Positions 21,502-34,536 of a DNA stretch of 64,000 nucleotides are shown here, in pieces. The position numbers were made by a program, and so were the translations under genes. How positions within the stretch are numbered: the first letter of the stretch is position 1; each line of letters opens with the position of its first letter. The notes under the pieces were generated by a model that was given only the letters and a program-made list of their open reading frames with translations, did not search any database and was not told where the DNA came from. Origin of the DNA: Pomacea canaliculata (taxonomy: Eukaryota; Mollusca; Gastropoda; Architaenioglossa; Ampullariidae); NCBI RefSeq assembly GCF_003073045.1, contig NC_037593.1:16110725-16174724 (forward strand), written 5' to 3'.

Positions 21502-23693
21502 ATGAACTGGTCTGAAACAACGGTTACCGACTCTCCATATGTAGAGCCAGGGGTGGACAACTGCAGTGAGATAACCGACACCTACAGCGATACGTTGCCG
21601 ATAGTGGTTTTTATCTCCCTTCTACTGACCCTGTCGGTTGCTGGCAATGCGCTGTTGCTCTTCATCTTCATCTTCAGATGGCGCTCTCTTGGAGCAACAA
21701 AGGTTTTTTAACTCTTTCACTCTGTGTCTGTCTGCGTTTCTAAGTGTCTGAGAGAGAGAGAGTGTGTGTGTGTTTGTTTGTTTGTTTAAGAATTAAAAAC
21801 GCGTGAGCAGGCGAGCATATCTGTGCATGTGTTTTTTTTATTTTGTGAATTGCAAACTCGTGTGTGTGTGTGTGAATGGTAAATTCATCTGTTTGTGCCT
21901 GTTGAGGGAGTGGATATGCACCTTCAAATTTATGTGCTTAGTTTGTTCAGGTGCGTTGTTCAAGTGTTTGTGCATATGTATGTTTCTGCACATGCAGTAT
22001 AAAATTTCTCTTTAGCAGTAAGTCAGGTCGACTTAGACCCAACATACCAAAAATGCAACAGACCATAACTCATGAACTTTTGTACCTCTGTCAACACGAA
22101 AGCTCGCATCCCATTGGCGTGGGAAAATGCTCAACTTTAAGTAGATGCTGACAGTGAACGATGTGAACATTCTTGCCTCTTATCTTCATTGAGGTCCACT
22201 GGCCCCTCTTTTCCTACACCACTGCATCATTTGTTCTTTTTCAAATTTTAAAGGAAGCTTCAAACCTGCTCTCTAAGTCCTGGTTTTAGGCGTGAGCATT
22301 GAAATATTCATCTGCCAGCAGGCCATACTGTATACAGCCTACAGCTGCTTGCTGATCATTGTGTGTCGATCCTCTTTGTGTTTGTAGTTACAGAAGAATT
22401 ATTTTTCATTACACAAAGCCAAATGACAGAAGACATAGGAACTGAAATGTATCAACAATGCCAGAGGCATGACTGACTTTGTTTTTCTTTTCAGGTATAC
22501 GTTTGTGCGTTGGCAATACTGGACTTGCTGGCAGCACTCCTAGTCATGCCCCGAGATCTCATGACCATGACCTTCAGGTCCACGCGCACCCTTGGACCGA
22601 CCTTTGACCTGAATGCTTACTGCAAGGCCGTGTCCTTCTTCGGTTTTGCCTGCACTGGGCCGCTGGTTTCATCCTCCTCGCCATCGCCACCTGCCGTTAC
22701 CTTAAGGTCATGAGGCTCCGCCAAGTGGCAGGTCACGGTGGACAAATCACGACCTCGCGATGCGCTGACCTATCGCGTTTCGTCAGCTCCCATCGGGGAG
22801 CGAAGGTGACGTCACTGGTCATCGTCGCCGGCTCGTGCGTCCTGAGCTTGCCGTCCCTCGCCCTGTACGGAAACGTCCCCGGCGAGCGCTGCTTCTTCCA
22901 GCTGCTCAACGGTTCGATGCCGACGCCGTCCAGCGTCTCCTGCTACCTCTTCTGTGGCATCCAGAGAAAGACAGAAGGAGCGGTGGCCTTTTATGCTTTC
23001 AACGCCGTGCTTTTCGCCGGAGTGGCCGTTGCCCTGCTAACGTTGTACATCATCGCCTGTTGCCGCGTGCAGGCCCTAGACACCAGCGACCTTTCGTCCT
23101 GCGGACAGCCACCGCAGGCTGTGGGTTCTTCTCCAGATATGACCCGCTTTCAATTGTCGACCGGAGCCGTTGAAGCGGTCTCGATGCGGAGGACGGATTC
23201 GCAAACGATCATCCTCAAAGCACGAGAATCTACTTTCCAAAGGAATGATCCAGGAGTTAACGATGAATCGGGCATCATGCCCCTGGAGGTCTACGGTCCA
23301 CAGGTTGTCTCCTCCCCTCCTCTGACGTCAGACGACAACTCAAAGGGCGATGGCGACGAGGATAGTCCAGGCGTGTTTCAGATGTCAGTCCACTCCGCGC
23401 TCCATGCCTACAAGTGGCGCAAGAGCAAGCTTCGCGGGGCAACGCTGACACTCGTGACCATCACGATTATCTATATCATGAGCTACATCCCTTTCATATT
23501 CCTCTCCTTTAAGAATCAGCTGGACGAGAATCGGTGCAGCAATCTGTCTGCTGGCAGTGTCATGGTTACCGAACTCTTTGGCCGTTCTTTCTTCATTGCC
23601 AACGCAGCCAACCCTATTGTGTACGGGTTCTGCAACAACACATTCCGCAGGCTGTTGTGGAAAACACTCATCTGGAGAAGAGAAGTGTTTTAA
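21502..23693 (+). pseudogene. GPCR-4: class A orphan GPCR with a one-base frame break
   Basis: Exon 1 is 21502-21702 (67 residues, C21, TM1, RWRSLGATK) and exon 2 is 22495-23693, joined in phase 0. Reading through exon 2, the frame breaks after FFGFAC in TM3. From 22656 the next frame continues the expected helix (WAAGFILLAIATCRYLKV) to the stop. One base appears to be missing at about 22654-22656, by alignment with GPCR-2 and GPCR-3. The rest is family-typical: TCRY at the DRY site, CFF and CYLFC cysteines in ECL2, a short VYGPQVVSSPP version of the ICL3 motif, MSYIPF in TM6, C in ECL3, NPIVY, and a tail ending LLWKTLIWRREVF. With only one lesion, either a very recent pseudogene or an indel error in the assembly is possible. 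A candidate poly(A) hexamer is at 24222. If intact, its function would be as for its paralogues. Confidence 0.88.
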
Positions 23694-23772
23694 TTATGCT
23701 GAATTAATGCTAGATGGACCATTATTTTGTTGTTAGTTTGTCCTTTATTTACTTGTTTGTTGGCTTGCCTGT

Positions 23773-23905
23773 TTGGGGTTTTGTTTGTTTTTTGTTTGTG
23801 AGATTTGGGTTTTGTTTGTTTTTTTGTTTGTGAGATTTGGGTTTTGTTTGATTTTTGTTTGTGGGATTTGGGTTTTGTTTGTTTTTTGCTTGTGGGATTT
23901 TAGTT
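23773..23905. repeat. 31-32-bp imperfect minisatellite after GPCR-4
   Basis: Four T/G-rich units of the form GGGTTTTGTTTG...TTTGTG(A/G)GATTT begin near 23776, 23807, 23839 and 23870, about 80 bp after the GPCR-4 stop and so probably in its 3' UTR. The open frame through it is compositional. Confidence 0.85.
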
Positions 23906-24052
23906 TGTTTTTATTTGTTTATTGGCTCTTTTGTAAAGGTTTTTTGTACAGCATTGTCGTTTTTATGCTAATAGCTGATATCTGTTTACCTTTCTTATTG
24001 TAATTATATGGCGCTTTCCTCACTTTCTATTTTAAATTATGGCCTCTGTGTT

Positions 24053-24087
<35 letters not shown>

Positions 24088-27000
24088 TGTAATTATAATT
24101 CTGAGTTGTGGCAGTATAGCCCATAAGTTGACACTACACTCAGATATCAATAAGATTCAACAGTTACACACTACTGCCACAGTGTAAAATTAAAAGCTGT
24201 GTCGTCTCCTTCTCGTTTATTAATAAAATTAGCGTAGTCATCAAAACTTTCCAAAAAAAGCCACTTTATACGCAACTGAAGGTAGAATTGCATATATTGG
24301 TACCCGATTTTCATAAAATAAACCCAATGGCTCCAAATGACTACAAATCGTTATAATGGAAATAATAAGTAATGAAACAAGAATTTGCACCAAGAAGGTG
24401 TGATCCAAAATAACTGTTGCTTTCAAAAAAGAAAATAAGGTAAATGATTTTATGTTGTTATTGATGGAATATTTGCACGATTGACGCTGCACAAAAACGT
24501 AAAACAAACGGAACAAAGAAGTGAAAACAACTCACACAAATGCTCGCTCTATCTCTCTCTCAGTGCAGAATTAAACACATCAGTTCATTTGCTCGCTTTA
24601 TTTCTCACGTGCTCATACGTTCGCGAACATATATATATATCAAAATGAGGAACCGATTGTGACTTAAGACACCCTGTGTAGAAAAGAAACATATTAAAGG
24701 TAAATGGACAAAATAAGGTTGTAGTGTAACTGGGAAGGGAGACAATCACGTTATTGGTTAACAGGGTTAGTGCCACCTAATACTGTCACCCCTCTAATCC
24801 AAACGGAACTGCCAGTAGACCTGGTAAGCAAAAACGAATAGAAGAGTACATTGGAAGAATAACACACGTAACCAGGTGCTTGGCTGCATGATGGTACAAA
24901 AACGACCTGGAAGCGAACGCAAGGCGTTGCCCTGGAGCAACAATGAAACTCCAGGATAAGCATCTTGTTTCCTAAGTTACAAAGTGGTGTCAAGATCCCG
25001 CAGATATTGTTTTACCGTTAGAGCCGTTGTCATAAAGCGGTGGTAATGGTGTCCTAATGTTAAGAAACACGAAGTAGTGTCTCCTGGATTCTGGACACCT
25101 CTTTCTAACTTCCAAAACAATATATTCCCTATTTCACCCTGGAGGAAAGAGCTGATCTCGCTTCATAACTACAGCCCCAGGAAGAAACGATTCTCGTGAA
25201 ATGCATTTGATACTTAGAACACAATGTAGATCCTCTTAGGAATAATAGACTTTGTGTCCTGTTCCAGCGAAAGTGTTCCTTTCGACTTTCGGAAGAGTTC
25301 AGTCTACGTTGCTTGCATGCAGCTGGCAGACCCGGCACACAGACTTGTGCTCGAAACCAACCAACTTCCGACCCCACCCATCCATCACAAGTTGTTTTTT
25401 TTCTTCCGTGCCGAAATAAATAGCAGAAACCCTAACTGGTCCACTGAGGTACCTAGTCGAGGACAGAACAGACTGAAGGAACACAGGCTGCACTTGGTGA
25501 CAGGACTTCGTTGTGTGGCGAGGGAGGATCTGTGTCCGGCAGGTATGTCATCCTGTGTTGTGGTTACATACTGGGCTATCATACCATCATCTACAACTTA
25601 CTTTTATCAACTGTGTTGGTCCTTTTAGAATGTTTTGAACTGTGTAGTTTATAGTTCACGACTTCTGCTTATCTCGTCTTGTCTTGTACTGTTCTGCTGT
25701 CTGTCGCTTAACACACTGACTTCATTTTAGTTTTTAGTCTATGGCGACTTCCGTTTTCATAAAATCAGTTCTATGTGTCATTGTCTCGAAATAGTGAAAC
25801 ACTTGCTAAATCCATAATACTTTTTTTCCATCCATCTTGAATTTAGGGGCGCTACTCTGTAGCCTGACCCCGGCTCACTTTCCTCTGTTACAATTTTGAC
25901 ATGTTTCATGTCTATTCTGTGAGGGATTCCCATGTGTGAGTGTATCAATAACTGAGAGACTTGTTATTTACCCAAACCTGCCACGGCTCAAAATAGTCCT
26001 GTTAGCTTACAACAGACATTTTCTGTTGTCGTTGACACATGAGGCCCCTGAAGTGGAATTAAAAATAGCATTCCAATAAAGACAGGGAAAAGGAAGGAGA
26101 AACTTAGAGGATCGAGAGGAGAGGTCAGGAATAGACTGAAGAGGAGAGGGTGTCGACATCCATTACAATCTATCACCCTGTCCAATGTACACTCCCTTGA
26201 AAACTAACAGGAGGAACTCTCTGTGCTCGTTAAATTCGATGAAGACCTCTTCACTGAAACATGGTTAACAGATGATGTAACATTCAAAATGGAAGGGTAC
26301 ACAACGATTCAATCGACAGAAATGCACAAGCAACAAATAAGTATCTAGGGGAAGGCTTGTGTATGCTTGTGAGAGAAGGGCCACGGACTACACAGTATGG
26401 GAACGGGATAGTACTCCCCATTATGAGACACTGACAGTGTTCTTTGGTCCACAATATTTACATCGGGAATTCGGCCAAATTCCTGTCATACTAGCCTGTG
26501 AGCCTGACACAGACTTCAACCTCACAGCTGAACACATTGCGGACACATACCACCACTTTCATCACCACTCACATGTTCTAAAGATCGACAGAGCCTCGAC
26601 AGGATCTTATCCGGAGATGACAGACTCTGAGGCATTGGATGAAGTTCACGTGTATATGTGAGAAGGTATAGGTGTGTTCCTGCGTGTTAAATGTTATATA
26701 GGTGAGTATGTTTATCTATATATATATATGTACACACATTATGTTATCATCACATATGTAAATTATTTTGAGAGCAAAAGACAACTTTTTGTCCTGAATT
26801 ATGCCTGGAACAGACAGTGAAGATTGATTGGTGTTGCCACCTACAGAAACAAGAACTTTTTCATGCACATAAGTACACACATACCAAGCGACTTCAACAA
26901 GAGGATGGTTTTATATCCCGAAGCCATGCTGCGCTTAAATGCAAAATAATCGTTGGTCAGGAAATTGTGTAGTTGCTGTGATAAGGAATTAGGTTCAGAA

Positions 27001-27126
27001 CCATTGCTGAGAGTCTATCTCGTCTCTCGCTAGTCTTGGCATACAGCAACCTTTGGATCCTTTTGTGGTGAGTTTGGCATCTTCCACTCTCTCTTCCACC
27101 ACCCATCTCCTATTTCTCTACTGCTC

Positions 27127-27159
<33 letters not shown>

Positions 27160-28333
27160 GTTTCTTCTTTCTTTCTTTTTCTTTTTCTTTTTTCGGGGTG
27201 TATTCTTTCTTCCGTATTTTTTTTTTCTTTCTGACACATTTTCTAAACATTTCCATTCCAGATATAGGACTATTGTTCATGTTTATGTTTATGTTTATGT
27301 TACGAAGTATTTTTTTTTTCTTTAAACATCCTCGGTCCACTTGCTATCATGTGTAAAGGTCCCTGGTATCAGGGGGGAAAAGACTTGTGATTATTTACAA
27401 TTAATGTCTCTGCTGCATCCAAATGGCTGTTCTGAGCAAGGTTTCATCCTTTCCAGTCACAGTGTACGATTGTGACCCAGGCTTGTTGCTGCACAGCTGT
27501 GTCAAATCTCTTTGCCTACAACTTACCAAGAGTTCAGAGCATACATCCTTCTTTAGTGCTGTCGGAAGGACCTCTCTGCTCTCTCTTCCTCTCTGTATTC
27601 TCTTCCTCTCTTTCCTTCCATCCCTTTTCTTTCTTTCTTTTTTCTTTCTAACTTTTATTTTTATTGACTTTCGAAAAGCAGATGACTTGGATATTAAAGG
27701 AGAAGCTGAGAGTTGGGCTTAAAAGAGAACAAGTGTATAATGTGTAAAGGAATCAAAGTAGTGTATATTGTTGAAAAGTCCCACCAGTTTAATACGATGT
27801 TTTGTGCTGTTTTTGCTTGTGATAATTATCAAAGAACATAACTAATAACTGTTGAAACACGGAATTCATCCGACCCACGCATTCTCGAAATGTTCATCCT
27901 GCTTTTAAACTTACTGTATTAGAGGAAAATGGGATGTTTGCGACAAAGAAAGAAAGAACAAACAATTTCTCTCTCAGTCTTCTTATGTATAACAGAAGTA
28001 CATCACCGAAGAGTCATCAGACTATAGAAAGATAATACTAGCGCCGACTGCTTGAAGCTGGTCTAAGAATAGGTATAAATAGATTATCATCTCATCATGA
28101 ATACTACACCAGACTTCCCATTACACACAGCTTGTTGTTGTCTTTTTGGCTGCGAACCTCAACAGCGGCCATGTTGATGTTATGCAAATTTCCCGGCACA
28201 CAGGACGTTGAACGCCTTCCCTCGGTTCCATCCTCTCATTAAGTAACGGTTCTCCAGAGCATGCGCTGATGTTCGTTCTATGCATCGCTTCTTGTTAACC
28301 TTAATTTTCGCACAAGTTTTTACTTTTTTATAG
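23906..28333. other. Intergenic between GPCR-4 and GPCR-5
   Basis: Contains GT/GA microsatellites (24050-24086), CT-rich tracts (27125-27200, 27570-27650) and the LINE endonuclease fragment at 26090-26661. No host gene is recognised. The GPCR-5 translated exon opens at 28334 after a T-rich TTTTTATAG acceptor, so a 5' non-coding exon probably lies upstream; CCGGCAG|GTATGT at about 25541 is one possible donor, unsupported otherwise. Confidence 0.5.
26090..26661 (+). pseudogene. Non-LTR retrotransposon endonuclease fragment
   Basis: Three frames together give a recognisable LINE N-terminal region. A basic segment (RGSRGEVRNRLKRRG, then ITLSNVHSLEN) precedes TETWLTDDV and GYTTIQS. Then comes a frame with PHYETLTVFFGPQYL and EFGQIPVILA, with AEHIADTYHH close behind. 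SNVxSL, TETWLT and the EFGQIxVIL strand are typical of the apurinic-type endonuclease of CR1/Jockey-group elements. Stops and frameshifts show it is inactive and it ends abruptly near 26661. It may come from the same family as the antisense fragment in the GPCR-3 intron. Confidence 0.8.
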
Positions 28334-28336
28334 GGA

Positions 28337-28811
28337 ATGAACGAAACACCCACAATGACCACCGAAACCTCTACTGAGATCTCCACTCTGACGTCTGACA
28401 TTACATTCCCTGGCTCGAGCACTTCCTCAAACGTGACCTCTGACCCTGAGAGATGCAGTCTGGAGACGCCCTACACGCTCTACCACACCTGGCCCATTCT
28501 AGTCTTCGCTGCCGTCGCGATCGTCTTGTCGTTCGTCGGAAATCTTCTTGTGCTCTTCATCTACAACTACAGATGGCGGGCCGCCGGAGCTACAACGGTA
28601 AGTATAAATGAATAGATGCAAAAGTAGTAGCATTAGACTGGAGGAGGAGGAGTAGGAGGAGGAGGAGAAGGACGACAGCGACGACGATGATGCTGATGAT
28701 GATACGTTGTTATTATTATTGTTGTTATTGTTGCTATTATTATTGTTGTTGCTATTATTGTTGTTTCTATTGTTGTTTCTGTTGTTGTTGTTTCTGTTGT
28801 TTCTGTTGTTG

Positions 28812-28904
<93 letters not shown>

Positions 28905-30092
28905 CAGATTTATATCTCTTGTCTCGCCACTTCAGACTTGCTCTGTGGCCTGTTAACGATTCCAAATGACCTGCTGCTCGCTAACTTCACTTCCGTGCGA
29001 AGCCCATACCTTCACCTGGACCTGGACGCCCTCTGCAAGATCACGAGTTACCTCTCTTTCGGTCTCAGGTGGACGTCGGCCTTCCTGCTCCTGGTTATCG
29101 CGGTTCGGCGCTTCCTGAAGCTGGACAAGACCTGCAGGATGTACAGAGGTACTCTACGCCGCAGGCCACAAACCCCTACCCTCGGGAGCAAACTGTCCAA
29201 GGTAATTAACTCGGACATGGGTGCCAAGGGTATCTCCTTGATGATGTTCGTACTCTCCTTCATCATGACGATTCCGGTTATTACGGTGTACAGCAACGCG
29301 CCGGAGAATTCGTGCTTGTTCAAGCTCCAAGATGGGTTCTCGTGTTACCTGGCCTGCGGTGTGTCAAGAGAAATGAAAGATTCCGTCATCGCCAAAACCT
29401 TCTTCTCATTCGCTTTTATCGTCTTCGTGGCCACGGTTGTACCCATGGTTGTACTCTACGCGGTCGTTGGCTGCCGGATAAGAGCATCTGAGCGAGACCG
29501 CCAAGAGCTGGAGGTCAAGAGTCGCCAAATGTCTCCGAGGAGACCTTACAGCATGCACGTCTCCTACCCGGACTGCCCTTCTCCTAAACCGACAATGACC
29601 CGGCAGCGTTCCATGCCGATCAACGAGCGTGAACCGGAAGCCGCTGCGGCGGTGAGTGGCGCCTACAATGGCGGGTCTACTTACTTTCCTCCGATTTCGT
29701 ACTCGGCGCATTTTGCCTCCGCTCCGCATCTTGCCCACATCTTCGAGGACATCAACGAGGGCAATGTCAGGGATTTCGCGCAGTGTTCCACCACCTCGTT
29801 CCAGATGGCAAAGCGAGGCAGCAAGGCGCGCAACACCACCTTCGCTTTGATGCTCATTTCAATGGCCTACGTGATGAGTTATCTGCCCTACCTGTCCTTG
29901 ACGATGGTGAGACGGTTCACCAAAGCCTGGTGCGAGTCAGATGAGGCCCCAGAGATCATCATCGCCACTGAGTTTTTCAGGCGCACCTACTTAATATCCA
30001 GCGCCATCAACCCCTTGATATACGGGTTCTGCAACCCCACATTCCGCAAGGTGTTGTGGAAGCTGCTGGCGCGCCGGAGAGATGTCATTTAG
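28337..30092 (+). CDS. GPCR-5: class A orphan GPCR, two coding exons
   Basis: Coding exons 28337-28597 and 28908-30092 join in phase 0 to give 481 residues; the 310-bp intron is the shortest in the array. The N-terminus is Thr/Ser-rich with sequons at N2 and N32 and the conserved C40 before TM1 (about 53-76). C130 precedes TM3, and the DRY site is RRF (154-156). ECL2 has C223, C233 and C237. ICL3 carries FPPISYSAHFASAP at 347-360. TM6 has SYLP at 411-414, ECL3 has C429, NPLIY is at 455-459, and the tail ends VLWKLLARRRDVI. The intron ends in a long (TTA)n array directly before TTCCAG. The ATG is three bases into its exon (acceptor ends 28333). A poly(A) hexamer lies at 30696. No frame lesions are present. 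Confidence 0.92.
28706..28903. repeat. (TTG/TTA)n microsatellite abutting the GPCR-5 exon 2 acceptor
   Basis: A degenerate TTG/TTA block followed by about 30 pure TTA/ATT triplets runs to four bases before the AG. It takes the place of a normal polypyrimidine tract. It also opens an artefactual poly-Leu reading frame fused to exon 2. Confidence 0.95.
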
Positions 30093-33000
30093 AGAACATG
30101 TGCATCGTTAGTCGTCCTGTTACAGTGACATTTCTTCTTTCTTTGTCTACCACATCATTCATGAACGTTTTCTCCCGACACTAAACAAAATCACTACATA
30201 CATGCATCTGTTTCATTTTTTCTTTTTTACTTCATGTCGTTACCGATCCAGATTCATTGTCTATGTTTGTGTTTTCTTAATAACTGATAGGGACTTTCTT
30301 CTCCCCCAAAATTCATCTCACACAAATTCACAGAAATTCATCTCATCTTGTGTCAATGTATAGGTCAGGTAAGCTCAAGAAATGACTGCTTTAATTTCCA
30401 GGAATTTTTCTATACACCTGTCTTGAACAAGTTGTGTCTGTCTGTCCTCAAAATCGAACAATGCTTTTTTATCATGTACGGAAAAAAAGAGTGAAGAGCT
30501 TTATGCCGGGGACAAGCGTAAACTGTTTATGCCACTTTTGATAAAAACTGGATTTAATCCTTTATGATCTGAAGTGATCTCAAGGTTAGCAACTGTATCT
30601 ACTGTTGCTGGGAATGTGTGTGAGAGAGAGAGAGAGAGATTATTTTATCATGCATTATCTAGTACGAACACTATCTTGAATTGCCCTTGTGGATGAATAA
30701 AGTTGTATCGTATTCTATACTTGTTACTAAACCTTCCACTCTCCCCCATTCCCCTCCCATTATTGTGTCTCTCTCAAACAGACACGCTCATCCTACTGCC
30801 CATGTACACAACATCCTCACATTCATATATACTGTACACATGATTTCTGTCCTTTTTGTTTATATTTATATTTTTTCCTCTGACTAGCAAAGTTTGGAGG
30901 AGAGTGAAAAAAGAGAGAAAATGAAAATGTAATGAAATAATGTAAAGAATGGTAGAATAAATACTTTTTTTGCGTTTTTAAGAAAATTGCTGTTCTGTTT
31001 AAAATTTCTAATTAGCTGCTGTGTGTAAGCGACTGAAAAGTACATAAAGGATAACCCTGTTAACAAAGAAACGTTTCTAGTGAGATAATTGGTTTGTTTG
31101 TTTTATGTTATTTGATATTTCAGCGATAAGTGTGAGGATATTGTTGTATCACTCTTCTGAGTGTTTTGACATAAAATTCTAATGGAATAGTTTTTTTATT
31201 ATGTGTGAATTTTGAGTCGATGCTTGAGTAAGCGATCATGAGTTTAGCAGTATATATATGTATATTTAAAGGCGTAGTAGGAAACAATAAATTAGTGAAG
31301 AGAGTTGCGTTTGTTTCACTAATACATCCTGTATATTGCGAGTGCATAAATGAGGAGGAGGAGGAGAAAAAATCGAAAGGAAAAAAAAGACGAAGACTGG
31401 TAGTGCGAATGTTCTATACAGCAAACGAATATGATACATAACCACATACACTCAAGAGAAAAGTGACGCGAGTGACTATAAAAACTGACCTAGTTGATGG
31501 CTATGTGATGTTTCCCCTTCCTGTCCCAACCTATCTCAAAGCAAAGTGAAACAATGAAGCAAAGTGACAGCCTTTCAAAAAACTACGATATCTTCATCTG
31601 GTGAAAAAAGCGGATAAAGCAGATGGTGAAAAAGCTGCGTTTAAAGTATGTTAACGTTTACAAATGTACTAAGCTTTCTTTTTAAAATAAAAAGTTTTAG
31701 AGAAAGAGACCATAAATATTTCACGAATGGCCACGAATAAAACTTACAATACTACTTACAGTGCCAAGACTGCAGCCAATGGGTGAGCTCAGCTCATTAG
31801 TTGTGTGCTTTCATGGATTTCTTGCTTTGCATGTTCTTGGGCCTTTCTCAGAAACAGTCGTGGAAGTGAGATGCTCCCTCTTTCAAAAAGTATCACATTG
31901 TTCGTTATCTCATCATCCCAGAGATCAAGTTTGGGGCCACTGTAGGTCTTTAATGACTAAGTCGTACACAGGATATCAAGCGAAGCGTCCCACTGAAAGC
32001 TCCATGGTAAAACCATTTAACACTAGGAACCAAAAAAATAAATAATAATAATAAGGATAAACGCACGAATCCAGTTTTTGCAATCTAAACTCTGTGTATG
32101 TGTGTGTTGACGGGGATGTGTATGTGTTTGCTTCCGGAAACGCTCTGGGCCATGCTCTGAACAAAGCTCGTTCAGCAAGTGTCAGTCCACTTAAAAATAA
32201 GTCCTCTCTTCGTTCTAGGATGCATTGTTCGGCAGATAGCGAGGTTCAGAAACTTAACAGCCTGCTCTTCCTTTTCCCATCCCGTTGTCGGTCACACAGG
32301 CTGCTTCATCGCCTGCCGTGTCATCGGGATTTTCTTTTCTTTTATTTTAGACAACCCTGGGCGCTGTCTCCTCGACATTATAGTACGGTGACATTCAACA
32401 TTGCCAGCAGATAATACTGATTTCGATATTGTCAACAGATGGGAAAGTTTTGTCCAACAGTTGATAAATCATAATCTGGAGGTAAGCTCATTCAACCGAG
32501 ACGGAAGTGTCTTGCAATCTTAGTTCTACACACTTCACTTGCTCAGTCTCAATCTCTTGATAGACAGACCCCCAGAACCAGGCAATGTTCATGACTAAAC
32601 TGATTACTTAATTCGTTGCAAGAAGGAGCATCCTGGCTGTGCATGCATTCGACATGCTGCACGCGTAGTCAGTGCTAGGATAGCACGTGAGTCGACCGGA
32701 ATAAAACTGAGCTCTAAGCGCATTGTCTGTGTCGAGCGGATAATTGTCAGGGACAACTTCCTCTCTGTCATCAAACGTTCAGAACTTTGAGGACACACTC
32801 GGATTGCTGCTGGACGTAAGTAACAATGACAGGTTTTAGCCACTCAAATATTTCATACTTAATAAACACCTCCATAACGATAAAAGCCTCACTGGATTCA
32901 AACTCATTCTGACGGCTCCTCATCACTTTCCTTCAAATATAATTTCTGCTTTATCCTCAGATCCTAGGACGAACCCACTGCATTTCACTGAAGAGCGTTT

Positions 33001-34535
33001 CTCAGTTAAAAAGATAATTAATAAATTTACTTTTTAAATATTTACCATGTTTGTATTTCACGTACAGCTACATGATAGAAGAAAATTAATGTCTACATAA
33101 AGTACACGTGTCCCTGATTTTTGTAATCTACTAATAGACACATGAACTATGCTTACAGTCAAACTAGCCAGCACCGCCACAGATTATTCTCATTCAAGGA
33201 TGTCATCCATTGTTAGTCGATCGTTGATGCTATTGTTCTTCGTTCTCAATTTCTGCCGGAAATATACTTTTTATCCATCCCTGACCGATCCATTGTTCGT
33301 TCCATGCAGTAAATGATAAACTTTAGAAAATCATTTACGAACATTCACATTGAACAGTGGATAATGTATTATGCAGGTTCTCTATAAAAGTAAGAACAAG
33401 ATAACACTTTGCTGTACGTTTATTTGGTGTAATATTTATGGCCGCGTTGCTAGCAGTAAGGAGAGTGTGAGAGAGCAACACAGGGGGAGTAACGCAGCGA
33501 AGACAAAGGGGAACTACTCGTTTCAAAAAAAAAAAAAAAAAAAAAAAAGAGCCGAGAAGATCGCATAAAATGCATAACGGGAAAAAGAAACTGCTGTGTG
33601 AGAATATTCTGCATTGCTAGGCTCACCTGGTATCTTTAAAGATGGGAGAATCGGAGAACCGAGTGGTCCAAATGTCAGATGACCCAACTGTTAACCCCTT
33701 AGAGGGTTGAGAAGGAAAGGAAGCGACGTAGAGGAAATAGGAACGGAAATAGATAAGTACTGTCTCTAGCATCTCACTCCCTATTATCTAAAAGGTTAGA
33801 AGACTGTCATGAACGAGAACCACGACATGAAAATGAAAGTAGATGATGCAAATAGGTGGTAGTTTCTTCCCCTGATGATAATGCCATAAAATTGTGTAAC
33901 GAAAATGTAAATGGTCGTGAGAGCGGGTAAGAGATATGGAGGAAGGAAGGAGATAAGAAAAGAAGAAGAGAGTGAGCAGAGAGGAAAGTGTAAGTGAATG
34001 AGAAGCGATGAAACTTACCTGCTGTGTACAATTATTTTAAACTACCATGCCTGGGACGATTATGTGGATTTATTGCAACTCTTAACTAATGTGTGAAACG
34101 ACTGTCGTTTTTACTTGACTTTAATTTAACTGTTGTGTGCTGATTTCACCTTTTCCAACTTATTGGAAGCGATTTTTTGGTTTTGCCCGACTTTTATTTA
34201 ACTGTGAGGATTCCGCTGGATGTCAGACTACTGTGCTGTTCTTAATTTTCTTTACAACCTATCCAAAGCACCTGTGAGGACCTCGACAGATTTTTAACTG
34301 GGTGTATGACAGTTTTTTTAATATTTATATTAATATTTAATGCATTTAACATAGCTCAACTTCCATTAAAAGTTTCACTGATATTCTAATTAGGACACAG
34401 TATCGAATGACCATGGTATACATACCATTCCTTGTTCTTTGTTGACTTTTTTTTCTTTTGCTCTTTCTGATAACGTATGTTAGCGACTGGCTAAGTTGTC
34501 ACCATTCTCTGTGTGTATCAATATTTACATTACAG
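30093..34535. other. Intergenic between GPCR-5 and GPCR-6
   Basis: No recognisable gene on either strand. It holds the GPCR-5 3' UTR (poly(A) hexamer at 30696), a GA microsatellite (about 30622), a 23-bp poly-A run (33526-33548) and many stop-rich AT stretches. The acceptor TTACATTACAG at 34535 opens the GPCR-6 translated exon. Confidence 0.55.
30696..30701 (+). terminator. Candidate poly(A) signal of GPCR-5
   Basis: AATAAA within GGATGAATAAAGTTGTATCG about 600 nt after the stop, followed by T-rich sequence. Position-based call. Confidence 0.4.
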
Positions 34536-34536
34536 G

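Noticed and set aside
26359..26661. 100-residue open frame as an independent gene
   Set aside because: It is part of a broken LINE endonuclease; homologous sequence continues upstream in other frames with stops.
28707..28907. Open frame encoding about 65 leucines fused in frame to GPCR-5 exon 2
   Set aside because: It is the (TTG/TTA)n intron microsatellite read as codons. The real exon starts at 28908 after TTCCAG and joins exon 1 in phase 0; the 310-bp intron is not a multiple of three.
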